From: Gemmatimonadota bacterium
GTDB lineage: Bacteria; Latescibacterota; UBA2968
Length of the DNA stretch: 5,173 nt
NCBI GenBank assembly: GCA_002714465.1
Contig: PAXL01000028.1
Span: 62,485 to 67,657 of the forward strand
Direction: 5' to 3'
In this document: positions 1-5,173 of the stretch, piece after piece
Layout of the letters: each line of letters begins with the position of its first letter
How positions within the stretch are numbered: the stretch's first letter is position 1
Program-made: the position numbers and the translations under genes
The notes under the pieces: model-generated
Database searches by the model: none
Seen by the model: only the letters and a program-made list of their open reading frames with translations
What the model was told of the DNA's origin: nothing

Positions 1-38
1 AAAAAGGGGCCGCTTCGGATCGCTCCGAATACGGCCCC
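1..38 (-). terminator. Rho-independent terminator after the VOC gene
   Basis: Read on the minus strand, this is a hairpin followed by at least five T, with the T-tract running to the window edge. The outer stem is 7 bp (GGGGCCG, 6-12, pairing with 32-38). After a small asymmetric internal loop (13 versus 30-31) comes an inner 6-bp stem (14-19 with 24-29). It is capped by a GCGA tetraloop (20-23), which fits the very stable GNRA class. The hairpin begins 55 bp past the VOC stop codon and points the right way to end the TPP enzyme-VOC transcript. On the plus strand there is no T-tract, so it probably works in one direction only. Confidence 0.9.
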
Positions 39-93
39 CTGCAACTATTTGGGTTTCGACGGGTCGTTCTGTCAAGCCGCCTTGGCCATTCGC

Positions 94-504
94 TCAGCCC
101 ACAATACAATCTTCTCCCGTAATTTGGGTGCTCTTCTCTGTGTACTCGTGGAACTCGATCCGGACACCTGACGGATCGGTTACCCACGTCTGCCAGCTCT
201 CGTCCGCACCCAGCTTCTTCTCCGTGACCTCGTAGCCTTTCTCGATCAGGTGCGAACGGACGTCGTCGATACTATTAACCTCAAGGCAGAAGTGCCGGAC
301 CGGGCTCTTCGCCTGCGTGTCGACCTCGCCCATCGCGAAAACTTCGATGTAGGTGGATTCGGTGACGCCCAAGTAGTAACCGACCAGTTCGCCGTCTCGT
401 TTGAAGTCGAAGACCTTCCGGAAACCGAGTCCGTTGCAGTAGAAGGCAAGCGTGTTGTCAAGGTCGCTCGAGGCAATGCAAACGTGTGCAATTTGGTTGA
501 TCAT
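94..504 (-). CDS. Glyoxalase/VOC-family metalloenzyme (single domain)
   Basis: This 136-residue protein belongs to the vicinal oxygen chelate superfamily (glyoxalase I, fosfomycin resistance proteins, extradiol dioxygenases, epimerases). It shows two beta-alpha-beta-beta-beta modules: residues 1-60, with IAHVCIAS then LAFYCNGLGF, and residues 68-121, with VRHFCLEV then DPSGVRIEFHEY. The four expected metal ligands are all visible as His7, Glu54, His71 and Glu117, the glyoxalase I-type set, so an active divalent-metal enzyme is likely. The length is typical of a single-domain, probably dimeric, cytosolic member. The frame remains open upstream to a TTG at 585, but homology begins at the ATG at 502-504, which I chose as the start. 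No Shine-Dalgarno site precedes it. It lies 77 bp downstream of the TPP enzyme and is followed by a terminator, so it is the last gene of that unit. The substrate is unknown: a lactoylglutathione lyase-like or other 2-oxoaldehyde/hydroxy-acid reaction is possible. Confidence 0.88.
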   Translation of the reverse strand: MINQIAHVCIASSDLDNTLAFYCNGLGFRKVFDFKRDGELVGYYLGVTESTYIEVFAMGEVDTQAKSPVRHFCLEVNSIDDVRSHLIEKGYEVTEKKLGADESWQTWVTDPSGVRIEFHEYTEKSTQITGEDCIVG

Positions 505-505
505 G

Positions 506-531
506 GTGGCAGTGAATAGTGGTGGTGAATA
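506..531 (-). repeat. 13-bp tandem duplication just before the VOC start
   Basis: On the minus strand two 13-bp units stand head to tail: TATTCACCACCAC (531-519) and TATTCACTGCCAC (518-506). They match at 11 of 13 positions and end one base before the ATG at 504. The units fill the place where a Shine-Dalgarno site would normally lie, and neither contains a purine-rich site. This may be a simple slippage duplication or an unstructured C/A-rich leader. No function is assigned. Confidence 0.6.
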
Positions 532-581
532 GAAACTTCGACGCCATACATTCGCACGCCTCGCCGAAGGCAGGACACACC

Positions 582-2219
582 TCAAAAGACAGAGATATCG
601 AGCTCCTGTGATGTCAGAAATTCAAGCAGCGCCGGCTTCCCGTTATCAACCTGCTCGATACCGCGCTTGATGGCTGGTATGATCTGGTCGGGGGACTCGA
701 CGCGTTCTCCGTAGCCGCCGAAGGCTTCTGCCATCATGGCGTAGTTGCCAGATATATCCGTGCTGCGATACTTCTCAGTCGAGACGGGCATGATCGGGAG
801 CTCGATGGCCATGGAGAAGTTATTGAACAAGATCGACAGAATTGGGATCTGTTCGCGCACTGCGGTCTCGAAGTCCATACCTGTGAAGCCAATCGCGGCG
901 TCGCCCCAGACGTTGATGCAGAGCTTGTCAGGACAGGCGAGCTTTGCTCCCATAGCGAGACCGAGGCCATATCCGAGCTGGGTGGTCTTGCCCCAGCCAA
1001 TGTATGAGAGTGGTGTGACGGACTCCCAGAACGGGGACAATTGATCGCGAGGGCTCCCGGCGTCGTGCGTGATGATCGTATTGGCCACGTCGACCGTGTG
1101 CATCAGATCCCAGATCACTCGGTATGGTGAGAATGGTGTCCCCTTGTCGGTGAGCTTCGGCATCCACTTGGCCATCCAAGGCTTCTTGATCGACTGGATC
1201 TTTGCGGCTACGTCGTTCGCGTGTCCGCGCGGTTTCCCGCCCAAACGTTCCGAGATCGCTTCAGTCAGAGCCGTCAGCGTCAGATCCGCATCTCCGACGA
1301 GTGCATGATCGACGGCGATGTCCTTGTTGATGTCAGCCGCATCGAGAGTCGCGTGGATGAACGACTTTTCTTCCGGCATCTGGATCCCGAAAGGTGTTCG
1401 AGTGAAGCTGCACCCGATTCCGAAAATGACATCTGCATCGTGCAGGAAGGTGTGTACGGTTTGTGGAAGGGATCGGCCGCCTGAGCCGAGCGAAAGAGAG
1501 TGATTTTCGGGGAAGCTGCTTTTGCCTCCAAGGCTTGTGGTGACGGGGGCCTCAAGCAGCTCGGCGAAGGTTTTCAATGATTCCCAAGCCTCCGCGTAGT
1601 GCACGCCTTGACCGGCATAGATAACAGGTCTCTCCGCAGCGAGCAGCGCGTCGGCTGCTGCTTCGACAGACTCCGGCGAGGGGCCGGAGCGGACAGTGGG
1701 GACGGGATTGTAAGCGATCGGTTCGGGCACGTTTCCTTCGCGAAGTAGGTCCGACGGGATCTCTACGAGCGCAGGTCCGGGTCTGCCGTTTCGAACCTGG
1801 GTGAAGGCGCGTCGCATGATCTCAGGAACGGCCTCGGGGACGTTGATGCCTTCGCAGAGCTTCGTGACGTGCTGGAAGTTGAGATACGCTTGGAAGTTCG
1901 GTTTGACATTGGAGAGCTTGCGTGAATAACCCATCGGAAGAACGATGATCGGATGCGAGTCTCCGTAGGCCTGAGCCACGCCCCCGAATGCATTCTCGGT
2001 GCCCGGCCCGCTCTGCATCGCGAAGACGCCGATCCGTTTGCCGGACGACAGCCTACTCAAGGCGTCGGCCATGTGGAGTCCGATACGTTCCTGACGAACG
2101 ATGATGGGACGGATATCCAATTTTGCACAGGACTCGATCAGTCCGTTGACGGGGTAGGCGAACAGAAACTCGGTTCCTTCCTCCTTCAGGATGTGCGCTA
2201 TGGCATCTTCGACTTTCAT
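582..2219 (-). CDS. Thiamine-diphosphate-dependent enzyme, acetolactate synthase-like
   Basis: This 545-residue protein has the three-domain layout of the acetolactate synthase/benzoylformate decarboxylase/oxalyl-CoA decarboxylase superfamily. The N-terminal pyrimidine-binding domain (about 1-165) holds the cofactor-activating Glu44 in VRQERIGLHMAD, then QSGPGTENAFGGVAQAY and RPGPALVEIPSD. A central domain (about 183-330) includes RPVIYAGQGVHYAEA. The C-terminal diphosphate-binding domain (about 370-530) holds the metal/ThDP motif from GDA (439-441) to NN (466-467). The third residue is Ala rather than the commoner Gly. The frame is open back to a GTG at 2267, but the ATG at 2217-2219 is preferred because AAGGAG lies 6 nt upstream and homology begins there. 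Such enzymes cleave or join carbon bonds next to a 2-oxo group. With no neighbouring branched-chain amino-acid gene, biosynthetic acetolactate synthase is doubtful; decarboxylation or carboligation in catabolism is more likely. The exact reaction is not determinable from sequence. It heads the unit ending in the VOC gene. Confidence 0.88.
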   Translation of the reverse strand: MKVEDAIAHILKEEGTEFLFAYPVNGLIESCAKLDIRPIIVRQERIGLHMADALSRLSSGKRIGVFAMQSGPGTENAFGGVAQAYGDSHPIIVLPMGYSRKLSNVKPNFQAYLNFQHVTKLCEGINVPEAVPEIMRRAFTQVRNGRPGPALVEIPSDLLREGNVPEPIAYNPVPTVRSGPSPESVEAAADALLAAERPVIYAGQGVHYAEAWESLKTFAELLEAPVTTSLGGKSSFPENHSLSLGSGGRSLPQTVHTFLHDADVIFGIGCSFTRTPFGIQMPEEKSFIHATLDAADINKDIAVDHALVGDADLTLTALTEAISERLGGKPRGHANDVAAKIQSIKKPWMAKWMPKLTDKGTPFSPYRVIWDLMHTVDVANTIITHDAGSPRDQLSPFWESVTPLSYIGWGKTTQLGYGLGLAMGAKLACPDKLCINVWGDAAIGFTGMDFETAVREQIPILSILFNNFSMAIELPIMPVSTEKYRSTDISGNYAMMAEAFGGYGERVESPDQIIPAIKRGIEQVDNGKPALLEFLTSQELDISVF

Positions 2220-2225
2220 GCGAAG

Positions 2226-2231
2226 CTCCTT
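2226..2231 (-). promoter_or_regulatory. Ribosome binding site of the TPP enzyme gene
   Basis: AAGGAG on the minus strand lies 6 nt before the ATG at 2217-2219. It is the best Shine-Dalgarno match in the leader and settles the start of the TPP enzyme against the upstream in-frame GTG at 2267. Confidence 0.8.
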
Positions 2232-2255
2232 CAAGTGAACGGGTTTGAGAACAAC

Positions 2256-2282
2256 CACGAAAGACACGAACGGCTCGAAAGG
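2256..2282. repeat. Three-copy 9-bp tandem repeat (CACGAAAGG-like)
   Basis: On the plus strand three contiguous 9-bp units are seen: CACGAAAGA (2256-2264), CACGAACGG (2265-2273) and CTCGAAAGG (2274-2282). A purine-rich stretch follows. The invariant core is C-x-CGAA. It lies in the leader of the TPP enzyme gene, about 37 nt before its ATG. Strings of the CCACGAAAGACACGAA kind are, from memory, a dispersed intergenic repeat in several environmental phyla. That link is recollection and was not checked by a search. An effect on expression is possible but not shown. Confidence 0.6.
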
Positions 2283-2511
2283 GAAGGAAAATCAGAGGTG
2301 TTCTAGGGTTGTATAACGCTCAATCCAGACATTAGACTCCACTTTGGCACGAATTTCAGTCCCCGATCAGATACATCCTGCCGTTTAAGGAGAGCGATCC
2401 AGCCCTGTCACAAGTTGCGCAAGGGGCTTCGGAGGTTGACGTAGGTCCATTGGTATGGTGCGAAAAGACGACGCAGATTTATGTGTCAAGCTGATGAGTG
2501 CAGACGGGCTG

Positions 2512-3135
2512 CTAGAAATTCAGGGCGGTTCTGGTGCCGAAAAAGAAAAGGATTGCGGCCGAGAACCACTGGAAACCACGCTGCAATCTTGGGGAATCAT
2601 ACAGAACGTTGGCGGCGTGCGATGTCAGGAAAGCGATGAAGGAAAGGATTGTACTGGCGATTAGAGCGTGGAGAAGGCCGAAAACGATGGTCTGGGTATG
2701 CACAGGGAAGTCCCTCAAGATAAACTGAGGGAGGAGGGCCATCATAAGCAACGCGACTTTTGGGTTCAGCAGATTCATTAGAACGCCGCGGCAGTAGACC
2801 CTTTGCAAGGGAACGATCTGTGTTTGCTTGAGCGCGGAGGGAGAAAAGACGGGCGATCGGAATACTTCGGCGGCGAGATAGATCAGGTAGATGCCGCCCA
2901 GCCATCTGATGATGTTGTAGAGAGTGGGAGAGACGGCGACGAGGGTGGCGAGTCCGAGGGTAGCCAGAACCGTGTGACCGATGATGCCCGTAGCGTTCCC
3001 CAGAATCGCTGCGCGGCCAGCCGGGAAGCCCTGACTGGCCGCGGTTGATATGACATACATCCAGCTGGCCCCGGGTGACAGGGCGATCACCAGGCTGGCG
3101 CCCGCGAAGCCCCACGGGGATGGGAAGTCGGTCAA
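2512..3135 (-). CDS. LysE/RhtB-family amino-acid exporter
   Basis: This 207-residue inner-membrane protein has the usual length and about six hydrophobic segments of the LysE/RhtB family (approximate spans 9-30, 43-68, 72-90, 117-138, 148-173, 187-203). Family landmarks are visible: the first-helix SPG motif at 20-22, RWLGGIYLIYLA (78-89), and the hallmark MNLLNPKVALLMMALLPQF (120-138). Members export amino acids or related small metabolites (lysine, homoserine, threonine, quaternary amines) using the proton gradient. The substrate cannot be told here. The start is TTG at 3133-3135, two bases after the stop of the upstream SLOG-like gene. The Shine-Dalgarno site is weak (AGAG overlapping the upstream stop region), so translation probably depends on coupling. 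The next possible in-frame ATG, at residue 26, would remove the conserved SPG helix, which argues for the TTG start. It is the last gene of the right-hand unit. Confidence 0.9.
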   Translation of the reverse strand: MTDFPSPWGFAGASLVIALSPGASWMYVISTAASQGFPAGRAAILGNATGIIGHTVLATLGLATLVAVSPTLYNIIRWLGGIYLIYLAAEVFRSPVFSPSALKQTQIVPLQRVYCRGVLMNLLNPKVALLMMALLPQFILRDFPVHTQTIVFGLLHALIASTILSFIAFLTSHAANVLYDSPRLQRGFQWFSAAILFFFGTRTALNF

Positions 3136-3137
3136 CT

Positions 3138-3686
3138 CTAGCCGAAAGACCTTTCGAACAGCCTTAGTATGGCGGCTTTACCGTTGTCTTCGAGGTTACG
3201 CGTGCCGGTCCCCGTGAAGTGGATTTCGGACACGGTGGGTGTGTCAACGGGCACCCAGCTCCTCTGGTTCCATCCAAACCAGCTATCCTTGCTCTGGTCG
3301 AACACGCATAGCGGCTTGTTGCACAGTTTTGCGAATTCCGCGCCCCATCCTGTGCCCCCCTTTACCGTTTGGTCCTCTAGGATCTCTCCGATCACGTAGA
3401 TCTCCTGCCCGTTGTTGATCTGATACCAGATGCTCTGCAGGATTCGCCTGAATGTCGGGCTGGTCGTGTATCGTCGGTTCATCAGCGTTGACACATACTC
3501 TAAGCTCACGTCCCCGTTCTTCAATTCTTCGTGATTCAATACGCGCTTACCCCGCTCACGTTCGATCAGATGCCCGTCGAATGTGAAATGGACCTCTTCG
3601 ATCCCGAACTGCTCGGCGATCTCACCAAAGGCGGCCTCCGAACCTTTGGCGCCGCCGCTGAACAGTATGCATTTGGCTTTTTCCAC
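3138..3686 (-). CDS. SLOG/molybdenum-carrier-like Rossmann protein, function unknown
   Basis: This 182-residue soluble protein has no signal peptide or membrane segment. It begins with a strand-glycine loop, ILFSGGAKGSEAAFGEIAEQFG (about 7-28), of the GGA-x-G-(S/A)-(D/E) type found in SLOG-superfamily and putative molybdenum-carrier proteins, where the loop binds a phosphate-bearing ligand. A second glycine-rich segment, GGTGWGAEFAKL (110-121), leads into the strand PLCVFDQ (125-131) and an aromatic patch SWFGWN (135-140), as in the same fold. The C-terminal 25 residues carry FTGTGTRNLEDNGKAAI (157-173), which resembles another GxGxR ligand loop. The start is GTG at 3684-3686, supported by an overlapping GGAGGAGGAG site directly upstream and by the N-terminal strand. 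The gene sits 12 bp after the sulfatase and 2 bp before the exporter. Family assignment is from motif recognition only, and the ligand and role are unknown. A nucleotide or oxyanion carrier role would be a guess. Confidence 0.72.
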   Translation of the reverse strand: MEKAKCILFSGGAKGSEAAFGEIAEQFGIEEVHFTFDGHLIERERGKRVLNHEELKNGDVSLEYVSTLMNRRYTTSPTFRRILQSIWYQINNGQEIYVIGEILEDQTVKGGTGWGAEFAKLCNKPLCVFDQSKDSWFGWNQRSWVPVDTPTVSEIHFTGTGTRNLEDNGKAAILRLFERSFG

Positions 3687-3697
3687 CTCCTCCTCCT
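3687..3697 (-). promoter_or_regulatory. Strong ribosome binding site for the GTG-started SLOG-like gene
   Basis: On the minus strand the 12-bp gap after the sulfatase stop codon (TGA, 3699-3701) is almost entirely a run of GGA triplets (AGGAGGAGGAG) leading straight into the GTG start. The AGGAGG core stands 5 nt from the GTG. This decides the GTG start and suggests efficient reinitiation by ribosomes that finish the sulfatase. Confidence 0.85.
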
Positions 3698-3698
3698 G

Positions 3699-5173
3699 TC
3701 AGTGTCCCTTGTTTTGTGTTTTTCGCGTTATCCGTTTGTTTTGCATCCGTTCCCGAATGTCGTCCCACGATTCGACGCAACAACGTGCCATCCAATCGTC
3801 GTGCAAAGCTGCCATCCGAACGACTCTATCCGGCAGGTTTATGGCCAGATCGTTCAGTTCTGATCGATCTTCTTGCAGGTCGTACAGCTCCCAGTCATTC
3901 GGATACTTGCAGACGAGCTTCCACCTACCTTGGCGTAGAGCTCTATTACCTTCGTGTTCCCAGACGAGCGTTTCCTTTCCGTTCGGCTCATCATGGAAAA
4001 TGGGCTGCAGAGACGTGCCCTCCAACGGAAGGATATCGTTGCCCTCGTAAGTGTCTGGGTAGGTGGTGTCCGTGACGTCTAGGAAGGTCGCCATGATGTC
4101 CGTCAGCTGACCGGGTTGGTGCCGCAGGGCGCCCTTGTCCTCGATGCCGGCAGGCCAGTGTGCGATCAGGGGGGTCGAAATGCCGCCTTCGTGGACCCAG
4201 TGCTTGTACTCGCGGAAAGGTGTATTCGACAGGTTCGCCCACGGGATCCCGTAACTCTGGTAGGTCTCCTCGGGACCTGGCATGACCTCGGGGTCGTTTC
4301 CTCTCTGAACAGCCCGTCCGTCGCGGGTTGTGGGCGGCGCGATCTCAGCGTTGCGCATTCGGTTCCCAAGCTCTTCCGCGCATCCTCCGTTATCGGCTAG
4401 GAAAAGAATCAGCGTGTCCTCCAGTTGGTTGGTCTCCTCGAGCGCGTGAATGATCCGGCCGATGCCCTGATCCATCCGTTCGATCTGCGCTGCGTAAACC
4501 TCCATCCTTCGTTCCTGCCAAGCCTTGTTCTCCGCCTCCTCCCACGGGACCTGTGAGGGATCCCGTTCACTCAGCCCCCAATTGCGATCGAGGATGCCGG
4601 ACTTGTGAAGACGCTCAAGCCGCTCCTCGCGCAGATGATCCCATCCCGCAGAGAAGCGGCCTTTGTATTTCGCAATGTCCTTTTCGTGGGCGTGGAGTGG
4701 CCAGTGAGGCGCGGTGTAGGCGGTGTAGAGGAAGAATGGCTTGTCTGGACTGCCCTGGTTGTGCTGCCGGATGAAGTCGGCAGCCTGATCGCTGATCGCG
4801 TCAGTGAGGAAGAAGTCCTCGGGTAGACTATCGATCTCTAGACGCTCATTGTTCCGGGTCAGGGTCTGCGGCTTCCAGTAATTGGCTGCTCCCGTGATGA
4901 TCCCAAAGAACTCGTCAAACCCGCGCTGACACGGCCAGCTGTGCGTGTCCCCATCGGAGTCCGTGTGTCGCGTGATGTGCCATTTCCCACTCATATATGT
5001 GCCGAACCCGTTTGACCCGAGAACTTCGGCGATCGTGACCGCGCGATGATTCAGGTCGCCTCTATATCCCTCATACTGGAGGTCGTCCATCATGTGGCCG
5101 ACGCTGGCTTGATGGGGATGCAGACCGGTCAGGATTGAAGCGCGTGTGGGGCAGCAGCGGGCAGTGTTGTAGA
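3699..5173 (-). CDS. Formylglycine-dependent sulfatase (arylsulfatase-like), N-terminus beyond window
   Basis: This is a type I sulfatase of the alkaline-phosphatase superfamily, which hydrolyses sulfate esters, often on polysaccharides or aromatic compounds. 490 residues are in the window; the frame is open to the edge, so the gene is cut by the window and not by mutation. Numbering from the first full codon (5169-5171), signature 1 CCPTRASILTG (6-16) places the cysteine converted to formylglycine at Cys6 (5154-5156). Signature 2 GFGTYMSGKWH lies at 55-65. Further active-site elements are APHWPLH (154-160), ADNGG (259-263) and KHWVHEGG (323-330). The C-terminal subdomain has LRQGRWKL and ELYDLQEDRSELNDLA. 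The first in-window ATG (5091-5093) lies downstream of the catalytic cysteine and cannot be the true start. The missing part should hold the N-terminal Asp-Asp metal ligands and any signal peptide, so location is unknown. Activity needs a formylglycine-generating enzyme or other maturase, which is not seen here. It leads the unit with the SLOG-like and exporter genes. The substrate is unknown. Confidence 0.95.
   Translation of the reverse strand, partial: YNTARCCPTRASILTGLHPHQASVGHMMDDLQYEGYRGDLNHRAVTIAEVLGSNGFGTYMSGKWHITRHTDSDGDTHSWPCQRGFDEFFGIITGAANYWKPQTLTRNNERLEIDSLPEDFFLTDAISDQAADFIRQHNQGSPDKPFFLYTAYTAPHWPLHAHEKDIAKYKGRFSAGWDHLREERLERLHKSGILDRNWGLSERDPSQVPWEEAENKAWQERRMEVYAAQIERMDQGIGRIIHALEETNQLEDTLILFLADNGGCAEELGNRMRNAEIAPPTTRDGRAVQRGNDPEVMPGPEETYQSYGIPWANLSNTPFREYKHWVHEGGISTPLIAHWPAGIEDKGALRHQPGQLTDIMATFLDVTDTTYPDTYEGNDILPLEGTSLQPIFHDEPNGKETLVWEHEGNRALRQGRWKLVCKYPNDWELYDLQEDRSELNDLAINLPDRVVRMAALHDDWMARCCVESWDDIRERMQNKRITRKTQNKGH

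Larger units (their letters stand above)
2220..2511 (-). other. Intergenic spacer between exporter and TPP enzyme genes
   Basis: This 292-bp stretch holds no credible gene. It should contain the promoter of the TPP enzyme-VOC unit, unless that unit is read through from upstream. What I can see is the Shine-Dalgarno site near the TPP enzyme gene, the 9-bp repeat at 2256-2282, a TTGCGCAA palindrome at 2415-2422, and a weak 5-bp AGCCC/GGGCT pairing (2401-2405 with 2424-2428) around it. A perfect TTGACA box occurs on the minus strand at 2489-2484, but nothing resembling TATAAT stands 16-18 bp downstream. No hairpin plus T-tract follows the exporter stop codon, so readthrough from the sulfatase unit cannot be excluded. 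Confidence 0.6.

Noticed and set aside
71..120. A different minus-strand frame past the VOC stop reads REKIVLWAERMAKAA then stops, like a protein C-terminus, hinting at a frameshift at the end of the VOC gene.
   Set aside because: The main frame already contains all four metal ligands and ends at a normal length for a single-domain VOC protein. The alternative tail would need a frame change after the domain and has no independent support.
582..2219. Calling the TPP enzyme biosynthetic acetolactate synthase (ilvB).
   Set aside because: No small regulatory subunit or other branched-chain amino-acid gene is adjacent, and the motifs are only superfamily-level (GDA in place of GDG), so a specific symbol is not justified.
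2401..2428. AGCCC/GGGCT pairing around a TTGCGCAA palindrome, as a terminator or operator.
   Set aside because: The stem is only 5 bp with an 18-nt loop, and there is no T-tract. A short palindrome of this length is expected by chance.
2461..2489. A perfect TTGACA box on the minus strand just after the exporter stop, as a promoter for the TPP enzyme gene.
   Set aside because: At 16-18 bp spacing the sequence is CTTTTC/TTTTCG-like with no TATAAT resemblance, and the box would give a leader of over 200 nt. It is not strong enough to list as a promoter.
2455..2728. Plus-strand open frames of about 64-69 codons overlapping the spacer and the exporter 3' end.
   Set aside because: They overlap the well-supported exporter antisense, show no recognisable protein motif, and have low-complexity charged composition.
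3138..3686. Reading the SLOG-like protein as part of an antiphage defence system, since some SLOG-domain proteins act in such systems.
   Set aside because: No effector, nucleotidyltransferase, nuclease or NADase gene is nearby. The neighbours are a sulfatase and an amino-acid exporter, which fit metabolism better.

Overview
All five genes in this window lie on the minus strand, so transcription runs from position 5173 toward position 1. The window looks bacterial: Shine-Dalgarno sites are visible, genes are tightly packed with gaps of 2 and 12 bp, starts are a mix of ATG, GTG and TTG, and an intrinsic terminator closes the left end. A formylglycine-type sulfatase, together with a 9-bp CACGAAAGG-like tandem repeat, fits lineages rich in sulfatases (Planctomycetes/Verrucomicrobia-like or uncultured marine and soil phyla). 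That assignment is inference, because no rRNA or other marker gene is present.

Right block (5173 to 2512). A sulfatase whose N-terminus lies beyond the window edge is followed after 12 bp by a small GTG-started protein with glycine-rich Rossmann/SLOG-like motifs. That is followed after 2 bp by a TTG-started LysE/RhtB-type amino-acid exporter. The spacing suggests one translationally coupled mRNA. The sulfatase reading frame stays open to the edge and carries the catalytic CCPTR signature upstream of its first in-window ATG, so the gene is truncated by the window and does not start at that ATG.

Middle (2511 to 2220). This 292-bp spacer most likely holds the leader of the next transcript. I see a clear Shine-Dalgarno site and a three-copy 9-bp repeat, but no convincing promoter or terminator.

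Left block (2219 to 1). A thiamine-diphosphate enzyme of the acetolactate synthase/benzoylformate decarboxylase superfamily is followed after 77 bp by a single-domain glyoxalase/VOC protein with a complete metal-binding quartet. A strong nested hairpin with a T-tract then ends the unit. The pair looks like a small catabolic or detoxifying module acting on 2-oxo acids or their aldehyde products, but the substrate cannot be read from the sequence.

I see no mobile element, CRISPR array, tRNA, rRNA or recognisable defence system. The least understood element is the SLOG-like protein coupled between the sulfatase and the exporter.
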